From Azolla caroliniana (Eukaryota; Polypodiophyta): a DNA stretch of 64,000 bases. Of the stretch, positions 1 to 9,301 are shown piece after piece. The notes under the pieces are model-generated. The model had not been told where the DNA came from. It saw nothing but the letters and a program-made list of their open reading frames with translations, and did no database searches. Position 1 is the stretch's first letter. Every line of letters begins with the position of its first letter. The DNA is taken from contig JBHGNT010000006.1 of assembly GCA_043228905.1 (NCBI GenBank), forward strand, positions 21,700,001-21,764,000, given 5' to 3'. The translations under genes were made by a program, and so were the position numbers.

Positions 1-116
1 AAAAACATTTCGCCATGATTACTGTAGTCAGAGTTGGAGGCATAGTTTGTGAGTTGTCAGCTTGTGGAGGCCACTCACTCTTCTTTTTCCGACACTCTAC
101 CTCACAGTGGCCGAAT
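1..116 (-). mobile_element. Element E (Ty1/copia), downstream part: second half of gag zinc knuckle
   Basis: Read on the minus strand, this stretch encodes the second half of a CCHC zinc knuckle (G-H-C-E-V-E-C) followed by a lysine-rich tail. It resembles the gag 3' regions of elements B (around 2650-2790) and G (around 38400-38480). The first half of the knuckle (C-x2-C-G) lies at about 29740-29765, on the far side of element A. The two pieces are therefore one gag split by A. E continues beyond the left window edge, so its pol and 3' LTR cannot be seen. The flanks of A are cgaat (112-116) and tgaag (29740-29744), which fit one decayed 5-bp duplication of cgaag. Split-gag assignment is an inference from frame and motif. 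Confidence 0.75.
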
Positions 117-208
117 TGTTGGGAAATCAGTCTCTCCGAATGGGATCCGGTGAGAACCGGAAGAGATCCGGAAACCGGAGGAGACCTGGTGAGAACTAGA
201 AGAGAAGA

Positions 209-647
209 TGTTAAGTAATTAGGTAATTAACTAGGGTTAATTAGAGACTAATTATATGGTTACGTTAAGCAGCGGAAGATTAGTATGATATGCGCGTGAG
301 AGTGTGTGAGAGGAAGAGAGAGAGAGAGGAAGTTACACTTGAACACAAAGATAAATGAGGGATGATTGACTATATTGAAAAGTGTCATCAACATACAAAA
401 ATACCCACAATGAGGTATATATACAACCCATGTGCAAAGGTGCACACGTGTGGGTAGAACATAGGTACTTATGTGTAAGTCCTACATTAAATGTACTAAG
501 GAGTGGAGGATCTAGAATATCCCACTTAAGTATAAGGTCCTATTTAAAGGCTTAAGGTCAACACATTAACTAGATTCAATCTAGGTAACTACTAAGTTAC
601 ATGTGTTGACTAACTAGATTAAACTAGTTGAGCTTGATATCTCAACA
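209..647 (-). repeat. 3' LTR of element B
   Basis: This 439-bp LTR begins TGTTAAGTAATTAGG and ends CTCAACA on the plus strand. It matches 3734-4171 with a few differences, for example at the TGTGTTGAC near 602-610, which is shorter in the other copy. It contains a purine-rich GAGAGA tract at 311-330. Confidence 0.92.
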
Positions 648-657
648 CGCCCCCTCA
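648..657 (-). promoter_or_regulatory. Polypurine tract of element B
   Basis: On the minus strand this reads as a G-run purine tract immediately upstream of the LTR start, the expected plus-strand primer position. It sits in the loop of an inverted repeat whose arms are at 628-637 and 655-664. Confidence 0.8.
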
Positions 658-2641
658 AGCTCAAGTGTGAGGCGTCCAATGTCCGGTTTAGCTTCCTTCG
701 CATTCGTCGGCATCGGTACGGCTTGCGGCTTTCTTTGCAGCGTTGCGCGGCTCTCCGCGGCTTTGTTGCGCGGCTTTCTTCGCGGCTTCGCGGCTTCGTT
801 GCGCAGTTCTCCGCGGCTTTGTTCTCCCCCTCAAGCCTGTGACGAAGGCTTGGATCCTCGGGCTCTTGTTCGGCCACTACCTTCATCGCGAGGGCATAGT
901 GATGGGCCATATACTCGTTGTAGGCGTAACGAGTGACTTGGGTCTTCGCTCGTGATGAGCGGCAGAGTTTCTCGTTTGTTGATGTGAGCGCCTTCTTTAC
1001 TCCAGGTGTCCTCATGATGGGTACACCGAACTCACTGTCTAGTGAGCGAGCTGAATCATCCGAATCACGATCGTCGGGGTGGACCTCGACTTCGTATTCG
1101 GGCATCTTACCTTTGCCTTTGTCTAGTGTCGGACTTGTCCGCGATGTGCTTTCATCGCGTGGAGGCTCTTGTGGGCCAATTAGCTCGGTAGAGCTTGGAT
1201 TGTCCTTCGGTGGAGGACTTGGCCGAGTTTCATCGTCTGAGTTGGCGTTCAACTCTTCCTCGATCGGGTTGGATGGAGTCGCATCGGGCTTATAACAAGA
1301 TGCCGATTCGTCGAAAACGACGTCGCGACTTATCCGCACCGCTCGGATCGAAGGGTTGAAGCACTTGTACACCTTTTTCTCGGACAAGTATCCTATGAGG
1401 ATACATTCTTCCGACTTCGCGTCGGGCTTCTCTCAACTTTCGTTCGGGATGCGTACATTCGCAATGCTTCCGAACACCTTGAGGTGCGAGAGGATGGGCT
1501 TTCTTCCAACGAAGATCTCGTATGGAGTAAGCTTGTGCACGCTATTTGTGGTGCATCGATTCATGAGATAGACGGCCATGGATGCCGCTTCCGCCCAATA
1601 GAAGTTCGGCATGTGTTTCTCACGCATCATGGCGCGTGCTACCTCGAGTATTTGCCGATTCTTTCTCTCGGCTACTCCGTTTTGTTGGGGAGTGTGTTGG
1701 CATGAGAATTCTCTATGAATGCCTTCACCTTGGAGGTAGGAGGTGAACTCGTCGGAGAAGTACTCCTTTCCTCCGTCCGATCATAGGCATCGAATGTGCC
1801 GACCGGTTTCTTTCTCCACTTGGCTTTTGAGCCTTTGAAAGTGGGAGAGCACTTCGATCTTCTTCTTCATCGGGTATATCCACGCGTAGCGCGAGTGGTC
1901 GTCGATGAAGGTGACGTAGTAGTGGCATCCGCCGAGCGTCGGCGTTTGAGTCGATCCCCATACATCCGAGTGTATGACGTCGAGGAGGCCTTTGCTTGCG
2001 GAGCTCTCCTTCGGGAATGGGAGTCGATGTTGTTTGCCGAGTTGGCATGCTTCGCACACTCGGTCGACTCGTTTTGATTCGAAGGCCGGAAGTCCGATTA
2101 CGACTCCCTTTGATTGCATTCCGCGAAGCCGTTGGAGGTTTACGTGGCCGATTCTCTTGTGCCACAACTCGATATTTGTCTCAGTCTTGAGACCTTTGGC
2201 GTACATGGCCGATTTTACCTCATTTGAGTCGAGGATGAACAAGTGACCGTCTCTCCGTCCCTTGGCTATGAGTCGGCCTTCTTTCTCGATGAAGCAACCT
2301 TCATTGTTGAAGCGGACTTGCATGCCTTGCTCCACGATTTGGCCGACCGAGACCAAATTCTTTGTTATTGTGGGCACATGCAAGACATTCTTGATGCAGG
2401 TTTGCTTGCCTTCTTTCCCGAATGGGACATCGCCGATGTGCCGAATGGGATGCGGAGTGTCGTCTCCGGTCTCTATATAGCCGGGTCGATCTGGCGTTCG
2501 CAAGTCGCGAAACCACTCTTCGTGCGAGGTCATGTGGTGCGAGGCGCTAGAGACTGCGAACCACGCGTGTTCGGAGTTGGAGGTGCTTGCGGAGTTTGCG
2601 GGATCGGAGGTCATCATAGAGTTCGCTCTATGCCTCATCAT
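656..2641 (-). pseudogene. Element B protease-like/integrase/linker region (pol fragment)
   Basis: Minus-strand reading: near 2600-2560 a HAWFAVSSASHHMTSH segment occupies the place of the copia protease motif (V-D-S-G-A-S-x-H-M-T-S in relative G), but the catalytic D-S-G is not preserved here. A pre-integrase zinc motif (H-x4-H ... C-x2-C, WHKRIGH and CEACQLGKQ) and an integrase core start (IHSDVWG, FIDDHSR) follow down to about 1781. The core is then frameshifted and resumes as FYWAEAASMAVYLMNR at 1630-1433. From 1387 to about 880 there is the post-integrase linker ([28 protein letters not shown]). Reading then enters a low-complexity Lys/Arg-rich stretch with no RT motif. Relatives G and I have RT straight after the YNEYMAHHYA segment, so a deletion removed RT and RNase H. 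Confidence 0.8.
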
Positions 2642-2731
2642 GAAGAGTCCACCGTAGTCCGCGTATTCCGCGTTGGCGGCGTAATTTGTGAGTTGCCGGC
2701 TTGTTGAAGCCGACTCGCTTCGTCTTTTTCA

Positions 2732-3571
2732 GCACTCCTCTTCGCGATGTCCGATTTTGCCGCAATAGTTGCACGTAGGTGGCGTCGTTCGCCGACCTTG
2801 TTCGGCATGGAAGCTCCCCCTTCTTGTGAAGGTTCCTCGATGGCTTCCGTTTCCTTGCCGAAATTGTGAATTCCCTTCGTGGGATAGGTCGAATTGACCT
2901 CTTCCGCGTCGACCTCATCTATGGGCACCATCCGTATCGGAGAAGAGCATTTGTCCTTCCGATGTGTTGGTCTTTGGTTGAACGTGGTTTTCTTCACCCA
3001 AAAGCATTGATTGGAGGTTGAAGAACGAGGGAGGGGTATCTCTCGCCAAGAGTGCCGTTCTCAAAGGGTTGAATCGTTGTGCGAGGCCGCCCAAGCATAC
3101 TTGCACCATCTCGTCCTCGTCGATGTTGACGTTGATGGAGCCAAGAGAGTCGCAAATGCTCTTGATCTTGGCGGTGTAGTCCGTCACGGACATTTCTTTT
3201 TGGCGTATGTTGTTCAACTCTTGCCGGAGTTGAAGCTTTCGCGCGGATGTGTCCGCGGCGAAAATCTTCTTGAGATTTTCCCACACCTCTTTGGGCGTCT
3301 TGGCGTCACGAATGTGGCTAAGCATGTGGTCATTTACACATGTTGCCAAGCAATACATTACCCGACTCGCGCCTTGCTCCCACGTTGGGTAGTTGGCGTG
3401 TGTGGTTTCTGGTTTGTTTTCTTGTGCGCCTATGATGTAGCTCCAATACCCTTGGCTGACAATGTATTGATTCATCTTGTACTCCCAAGATGAATAGTTG
3501 CTTTGGTCTAGCTTTTCCCTAGGGAGTGTGCTTCCCATTTTTTTGTTCATGTTGATTGTTGTGTCTTCCAC
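2732..3571 (-). pseudogene. Element B gag
   Basis: The frame from 3571 begins MEDTTINMNKKMGSTLP and contains the copia gag core (SSWEYKMNQY, PTWEQGASRVMYCLA, KEVWENLKKIFAADTSARKLQLRQELNN, MVQVCLGGLAQRFNPLRTA) down to about 2915. A CCHC zinc knuckle C-x2-C-x4-H-x4-C is readable at 2732-2773 but in a different frame, and a TGA follows its last Cys. Gag is therefore frameshifted between about 2915 and 2990. The family builds the nucleocapsid of cytoplasmic virus-like particles. The same gag type is seen in E, G and I. Confidence 0.82.
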
Positions 3572-3721
3572 TTTGTTTTTCTTCTCTTGGTCGCGTACAT
3601 GTCCTTCGTAGCGGCACTACGGTAGCGGATAGCGGATAGCGAATAGCTGGGATTTGTCGTCGGCGTCTCGAACACACAATCACGAATAAGCGGTGAGCTT
3701 AGTGGATTTCCTAAACCACGC

Positions 3722-3733
3722 GCTCTGATACCA
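3722..3733 (-). promoter_or_regulatory. Primer-binding site of element B (initiator-Met tRNA type)
   Basis: The minus strand reads TGGTATCAGAGC directly after the 5' LTR end. This is the usual plant copia priming site for reverse transcription from the 3' end of initiator-Met tRNA. Confidence 0.9.
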
Positions 3734-4171
3734 TGTTAAGTAATTAGGTAATTAACTAGGGTTAATTAGAGACTAATTATATGGTTACGTTAAGCAGCGG
3801 AAGATTAGTATGATATGCGTGTGAGAGTGTGTGAGAGGAAGAGAGAGAGAGAGGAAGTTACACTTGAACACAAAGATAAATGGGGGATGATTGACTATAT
3901 TGAAAAGTGTCATCAACATACAAAAATACCCACAATGAGGTATATATACAACCCATGTGCAAAGGTGCACACGTGTGGGTAGAACATAGGTACTTATGTG
4001 TAAGTCCTACATTAAATGTACTAAGGAGTGGAGGATCTAGAATATCCCACTTAAGTATAAGGTCCTATTTAAAGGCTTAAGGTCAACACATTAACTAGAT
4101 TCAATCTAGGTAACTACTAAGTTACATTATTGACTAACTAGATTAAACTAGTTGAGCTTGATATCTCAACA
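3734..4171 (-). repeat. 5' LTR of element B
   Basis: This is the 438-bp partner of 209-647, flanked on its outer side by the GAAGA target duplication (4172-4176) and on its inner side by the primer site. Confidence 0.92.
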
Positions 4172-4544
4172 GAAGACATATATGTAAATATAAACATGAC
4201 TTAGGGCAATCACTTTTTGTGTGTGTTGTTATTATTGTTGTAACCATTGTATAGAGAGAGCGATAGAGAGAGAGGGAGAGAGATACAGAGCGATACTCTG
4301 TTCTAACCGCCGCCTAGCGAAGAAACCGAGCTCGAGGTCATTGACTACGAGTCTCTGATTGTACCCCTTCTCTTCATAGTGATAGTTCGGAGTCTGTGGG
4401 CTCCCGTGGTTTTTCCCATTTAGGGTTTTCCACGTAAACATCTTGTGTTCACTCTTTAGTTCCCATTTCTGTGTTCTCCATTCTCATAGAAGTGTTCAAG
4501 TCTCGATTGTGGCAAAACAATATTCGGCGCGATTCTCTACAAAT

Positions 4545-4555
4545 TGGTATCAAAG
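4545..4555 (+). promoter_or_regulatory. Primer-binding site of element A
   Basis: TGGTATCAAAG follows the LTR terminus CTCTACA after three bases. It is a one-base variant of the initiator-Met tRNA site TGGTATCAGAG. Confidence 0.75.
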
Positions 4556-4570
4556 AGAACAACACAGGAA

Positions 4571-5974
4571 ATGATAGAATCGTTTGGCGGCATGTTCAAG
4601 CTCACCGGCTCCAACTACTCAGTGTGGAAATCGAAGATGAAGGATATGTTGGTGGTTAAAGATCTTTGGGTGCCAATTCAGTTCGGGGACAAGAGACTGG
4701 ATAAGATCGACGCCACAGTGTGGGAGGTGATGCACATGAAGACGACGGCATACATTCGGTGCTTCATCGACATGAGCCTGTACAACAACTTCAATGAAGA
4801 GAGCAAGGCTCATGAACTCTGGGAGAAGATCGACATCATGTTCCAGAACAAGAATGACGTTAATCAGGTTTCAGTATTCCGGAAGCTAGTGAGGTTCCGG
4901 TACCAAGATGGCTCCAGTATGGCGGAGCACATGAATGCCTTCCAGGGACTGATCCACCAGGCAACCTCGTTGGAAGTACCTCTTACCGATGAGGTACTTG
5001 CATTGCTCCTGCTCGGTTCCCTCCCGGATAGCTGGGAGACGTTAGTTGTTACGTTGGGCAACGCCAGGTCGGAAGAAAAACAGTTATCCCTAGCAAGAGT
5101 CAAGTCGAGCTTGCTAGATGAGGAGGCGCGTCGCAAAGACAAGGAGGTGATCTCTAACGCCAAAGCCCTCCTTACCGAATCGGAATGCGGAAGACAAAGG
5201 AATTGGAGTCCCCAGAACCAGGAAAAGTCAGGGACACGATCAAAGTCAAGGGGGAGGCCCACTTGCTTCTTTTGCGACAAGCCGGGGCACTTCCAAAAGA
5301 ATTGTCGGCATTTCCGGAAAGACAAGGGAACCGACAGTACCAATTCGAAGAAGTCACTAGACCGAAACGGTTCGGATCGGCGAGGCCCGGACCGGAAGGG
5401 AACGACGGAGATCGCGGCAAGTGAAGAGGAACTAATGCTCATCACTGACGAGAGTGAGTTGAACCTTGCCGGCGACAAGACAACGTGGGTTGTCGATTCT
5501 GGAGCATCGTTCCACCTTACCCCAGACCGGAAATGCTTCTCATCCTACACAGTCGGTGAGCATGGTTGTGTCCAGATGGGGAATGAAGGTACATGCCGAA
5601 TTGTCGGCATAGGGGACGTGTGGTTGACGACACCAACCGGATACAAGTTGTTGCTGAAGGATGTCCCACACGTTTTGGCGGTTCGACTAAACCTAATATC
5701 AATCAGTCGGCTAGATGATGAAGGTTACACAGGTAGCATCCGGAACGGAGTCATGAAGTTCAGCAAGGGGAGCCTAATAGTGGCTCAGGCCCGGAAAGTC
5801 AACACATTATACCTCATGAACGCCTGGTTATGCCGGGAAGAAGAAGTGAATGTTGCTTCCGACACTACTGGTGAGCTGTGGCACAAAAGACTGTGTCACA
5901 TGAGTGAGAAGGGGATGAAGAGGCTTGCCGAAGACAACCTCATTCCAGTGAAGGACGTGCAACTTGATAAGTAA
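4571..5974 (+). CDS. Element A gag-protease-pre-integrase ORF
   Basis: The first ATG after the primer site is at 4571; the frame is open upstream but starts inside the primer site. The 467-residue product has a copia gag core (LTGSNYSVWKSKMKDML; ELWEKIDIMF; VALL-type leucine-rich centre). A CCHC zinc knuckle C-F-F-C-x4-H-x4-C lies around 5268-5309, followed by a basic Asp/Arg/Ser linker. A retropepsin active site WVVDSGASFHLT lies near 5488-5523, and a pre-integrase H-H...C region begins LWHKRLCHM (5877-5903). It ends at a TAA (5972-5974), where the family would continue into integrase, so this stop truncates the polyprotein. It encodes retrotransposon capsid and protease functions. Confidence 0.85.
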   Translation: MIESFGGMFKLTGSNYSVWKSKMKDMLVVKDLWVPIQFGDKRLDKIDATVWEVMHMKTTAYIRCFIDMSLYNNFNEESKAHELWEKIDIMFQNKNDVNQVSVFRKLVRFRYQDGSSMAEHMNAFQGLIHQATSLEVPLTDEVLALLLLGSLPDSWETLVVTLGNARSEEKQLSLARVKSSLLDEEARRKDKEVISNAKALLTESECGRQRNWSPQNQEKSGTRSKSRGRPTCFFCDKPGHFQKNCRHFRKDKGTDSTNSKKSLDRNGSDRRGPDRKGTTEIAASEEELMLITDESELNLAGDKTTWVVDSGASFHLTPDRKCFSSYTVGEHGCVQMGNEGTCRIVGIGDVWLTTPTGYKLLLKDVPHVLAVRLNLISISRLDDEGYTGSIRNGVMKFSKGSLIVAQARKVNTLYLMNAWLCREEEVNVASDTTGELWHKRLCHMSEKGMKRLAEDNLIPVKDVQLDK

Positions 5975-8043
5975 ACTGATTGCTTGGCTGGCAAACAAAA
6001 CCGAACCTCCTTCCGGTCAAGACCACCGATGAGACGGAATGCACCACTGGAGCTGGTGCATACCGATGTGTGTCAAGTGGACACGAAGTCACATGCCAGA
6101 TCATAGTACTTCGTGACGTTCATAGATGATCACAGCCAGAAGTTATGGGTCTCACCGTTGAAGACGAAGGATTAGGTGCTAACCGTCTTCAAGGAACTCC
6201 ACGCAAGAGTGGAAAGAGAAACCGGCCGGAAGCTAAAGGTGGTTCGAGCGGACAACGGAGGAGAATACCAGGGGCAACTTGAGGAGTACTATCGGTCGAG
6301 GGGAATTTGGCTCGAATTCACCGTGCCGAAGACGCCAATACTAAACGGGTTGGCCGAAAGGATGAACTGGACCATAATGGAGAGAGTTCCGAGCATGCTC
6401 GCACATGCCAAGTTACCCAAGACGTTTTGGGCTGAGACGCTGACGACGGCGACCTACATGATAAATAGATCACCCTTAGTATCCTTGGGAGGAGACTCAC
6501 CTCAGAAGGTATGGACTAGCAAAGATGTATGTTACCGGCATCTGATGGTGTTCGGGTGTCTCACATACGTGCATGTGGCGAAGGACAAAAGAGCAAAGTT
6601 GGATCCGAAGTCACGGCCATGCATATTCCTTGGATATGGCGACGATGAGTTCGAATACCGGGTGTGGGATCTGGCCGACAAGAAGGTGTTCCGAAGTCAA
6701 GACATAATCTTCATGGAAGACAAGACCATTGTCGACTGGGAGTCGGAGAAGAAGATGACCAACTCTGGATCATCCAATGAAAACCAGCCTAAGGACCCAA
6801 GGACCTACTCGGTTGAAAGCCGTATGTTAGCCGGTAACCAGATGACAATCGACGAACCGGCCAGTTTCGGACAAGAAACCGAACCAACCGAAGAAGAAGA
6901 AGACACCGAAACCAGACAAGATCCCGAATCGGATTCGGATTTGGAACAGACGGAGGAACCGGCAGTCAGAAACCAAGGACGGAGATATCCTCTCTGGGAG
7001 AGAAGAGCCCCCCAGAGATTTCCAGATGCAGAGCATGTGTTACTAACCGATGAGGGGGAGCCAAAAAGTTTTGAAGAAGCAAGAGGAGACACCCACAACC
7101 GCAAGTGGTTGAGTGCCATGCAGGATGAGATGGATTCCCTACATGAGTACCACACATACGAATTGGTGGAGTTGCCGAAAGGAAAGAGGGAACTCCGGAA
7201 CAAGTGGGTGTACAAGTTGAAACCGGGAGACGCCGGAAATCCACCAAGGTATAAGGCCCGAATCGTGGTGAAAGGCTTCCAGCAGAAGAAAGGAGTGGAT
7301 TTCAATGAGATCTTTGCTCCGGTAGTAAAGATGACATCCATCCAGATGGTATTGGGCATAGTGACAAGCATGGACCTCAAGGTAGAGCAACTGGACGTGA
7401 AGACGGCATTCCTACATGGAGACCTCGAAGAGGAGATATACATGCATCAACCGGAAGGATTTGAGAGGAAAGGGAAGGAGCACCTAGTCCGCCGGTTGAA
7501 GAAGAGCCTATACGGACTGAAGCAAGCCCCCCGGCAATGGTACCGGAAGTTCGACTCCTTCATGACCGTCCAAGGGTACCACAAGACGCAGGCCGATCAC
7601 TATGTGTTTGTGAAGAAATTCAACGGAAAAGATTTCTTGATACTCCTCTTATATGTGGATGATATGTTGATCGTCGGACGAGACCAATGCAAGATTCGGA
7701 TGCTGAAGAAGGCTCTAAACCGGACCTTCTCAATGAAAGACTTGGGTCCTGCAAGACAGATATTGGGAATGCACATCATCCGGGATCGGTCGAAGAAGCT
7801 GTTGTGGTTGTCACAGGAGAAGTATGTGACAAAGGTACTTCAATGGTTCAACATGTCGGAGGCGAAACCGGTCGGATCGACACTTCCGGCAAACTGCAAG
7901 TTATCCTAAAAACAAAGCCTGAGGACAAAGGCGGAAAAGAAGGATATGATGAAGATACCATATGCCTCTACCATCGGGAGCTTGATGTATGCGATGGTAT
8001 GTACCCGGCCGGATATCGGATATGCAATCGGAGTGGTGAGCCG
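5975..8043 (+). pseudogene. Element A integrase-RT region
   Basis: Integrase zinc-finger and early core pieces lie in 5975-6175 but carry stops. From 6176 the frame is open to 7909. It shows the integrase core (VRADNGGEY, then LNGLAERMNWTIMERV with the catalytic Glu), the post-integrase linker (CIFLGYGDD; YPLWERRAPQRF), RT fingers (NKWVYKLKPG; YKARIVVKGFQQKKGVDF), RT palm ([18 protein letters not shown]) and the YVDD box (LLLYVDDMLIVG). A TAA at 7907-7909 interrupts it just before the RNase H domain. The family then continues out of frame (IPYASTIGSLMYAMVCTRPDIGYAIGVVSR) to 8043, where solo LTR K begins. RNase H resumes after K and H. Confidence 0.88.
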
Positions 8044-8460
8044 TGTTGTCCGCCGGAATAGTAACCGACGGACAAAAGAGCATAACGCATGTAACGGTTC
8101 ACGTAGGAAGCGTGAACGGCTAAATAGACCCTACGTATATAAAGGGCAGAAAACCTCTGGTAGAGGGTGCGTGTAATTTTGGGGAATGTAAAGAAACTTC
8201 TGATAATAGAATCCTATCTTCTCTGATTTCTTGTGTATAGCTACGGCTAATCTACTGTGTGTGTCTTGAATACCTAAGCGTTCACGTGCGTAAGTGTAAC
8301 CCTTGGTAGGGATTCGGTTGTAGCCGCTCCCCGTATACACCGATAGGTTACAGGGAACCTTCCCCTACGCATTACGCTTAGACGCCTATTCGTTGTTCCA
8401 CACCCACTTGGAGGTCCAGGTCGAAGGACTGACCACAGACCGTGTTCCTAATCGGTAACA
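8044..8460 (+). mobile_element. Solo LTR K, inserted in element A
   Basis: A 417-bp sequence with TGTTG...GTAACA ends is flanked by a perfect 5-bp duplication AGCCG (8039-8043 and 8461-8465). Removing it restores the A reading (GVVSR then FMNNPGKENWN, as in fragment C). It has no internal retroelement coding, so it is a solo LTR left by LTR-LTR recombination, or less likely a very short non-autonomous element. The TATA-box orientation suggests the plus strand. I could not match it to another LTR in the window. Confidence 0.88.
8136..8143 (+). promoter_or_regulatory. TATA box in solo LTR K
   Basis: TATATAAA, about 93 bp into the LTR and followed by a GC-containing leader, fits a copia LTR promoter. 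Confidence 0.55.
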
Positions 8461-8501
8461 AGCCGGTTCATGAACAATCCCGGCAAAGAGAATTGGAATG
8501 T

Positions 8502-9226
8502 TGTCGAGGTTCTCCTCGCGGATGCGTGGAGTCAAGTAGGACCACGGGGGTCTCGAACCAAGGAATCAAGAAAGCGAGGAGGGAGGAGTTTGGGGATCGC
8601 GTATGTCTTGAGACCACGGGAGGACGGGTAAGTCTAGCGAACGGGAGAGAGTAAAAGAGTCACGCGTAGACACAGACATGGACAAAGACACTGAGAACAA
8701 AGTATGTTAGGTAGAACGAGTTCTATTAAAACACAGGTGCGCGGTGTTGTGAGTGGTTACAGCCAGATCAGAGCCAGTGATGGAGCGTGGAGCTTGGCAA
8801 ATAGCTAGGTACAAAGAGACGTCAGTGCACAGAAGGTCGATCCCCCGGTTAAGAGCACTCGGGCGTCTGACGCGAGCAGGGGAAGCGCCTTCTTCCGTGA
8901 TCAGTCCTTGGTCTTTCTCTGTGTATCTTTTCCTCTCGATCCCCTTCTCCTAAAGACAGTCAAAGGTCGCCCCTTTTATAGCACAAGGAGTGACCGTTAC
9001 AAGCATTCATGACCCTTCACTTTTTCGTCCTAGGTTCTCTCCTCGTAACTCTCCCTACTTATGCGATGTCTATATCTTCTTTAATGCTCTAACTACCTAG
9101 TACCCCCTTCCTATACTCATGCCTAGTACTTATCCTACTTAATTCCCTCGAGGCGTGCACTCGCGTATACCGGTGTTCCTGTGCATTTCACGTTGTTTCC
9201 GCTTATGGCCTGGAATCTTCACGACA
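8502..9226 (-). repeat. 3' LTR of element H
   Basis: This 725-bp LTR begins TGTCGAGGTTCTCC and ends CTTCACGACA on the plus strand. It is homologous along its length to 27315-28022, with substitutions and small indels visible (for example near 8750-8790), so H is older than J. Confidence 0.9.
8973..8980 (-). promoter_or_regulatory. TATA box in 3' LTR of element H
   Basis: The minus strand reads TATAAAAG. The same motif is at 27769-27776 in the 5' LTR, consistent with a U3 promoter. Confidence 0.6.
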
Positions 9227-9238
9227 TCCACCCCCACT
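9227..9238 (-). promoter_or_regulatory. Polypurine tract of element H
   Basis: The minus strand reads AGTGGGGGTGGA directly before the LTR, the expected plus-strand primer position. Confidence 0.75.
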
Positions 9239-9301
9239 AAACCACACATCCTCCGGTATGTGCCAGATTTACGAATTTAGTGAGGGATTCCGGGCCATCG
9301 G

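Larger units (their letters stand above)
209..4171 (-). mobile_element. Element B: non-autonomous Ty1/copia element lacking RT and RNase H
   Basis: Two near-identical LTRs (209-647 and 3734-4171), a 5-bp target duplication GAAGA, a minus-strand primer site complementary to initiator-Met tRNA (3722-3733) and a polypurine tract beside 647 define a complete 3963-bp element. Reading leftwards it carries gag, protease-like and pre-integrase sequence, integrase, and the linker after integrase. It then passes straight into GC-rich repetitive sequence (about 700-840) and the polypurine tract. RT and RNase H are absent, so mobility would have needed proteins in trans. The LTRs differ at only a few sites to my eye, so insertion is fairly recent. 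Confidence 0.92.
117..4541 (+). repeat. 5' LTR of element A, split by element B
   Basis: The LTR occupies 117-208 and 4177-4541, with B between them and a 5-bp duplication GAAGA at 204-208 and 4172-4176. It starts TGTTGGGAAATCAG and ends CTCTACA, matching the copy at 29205-29739. Without B it is about 457 bp against 535 bp for the 3' copy. About 75 bp is missing just right of the B insertion, where the 3' copy has a TGTAAATA-flanked segment (about 29325-29385). Confidence 0.88.

Noticed and set aside
3011-3493. 160-residue plus-strand frame
   Set aside because: It is antisense to the gag of element B, whose minus-strand reading has clear gag motifs.
4864-5478. 204-residue minus-strand frame
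   Set aside because: It is antisense to element A gag-protease and has no recognisable domain.
6805-7443. 212-residue minus-strand frame
   Set aside because: It is antisense to element A linker and RT; Ser-rich shadow of the coding strand.
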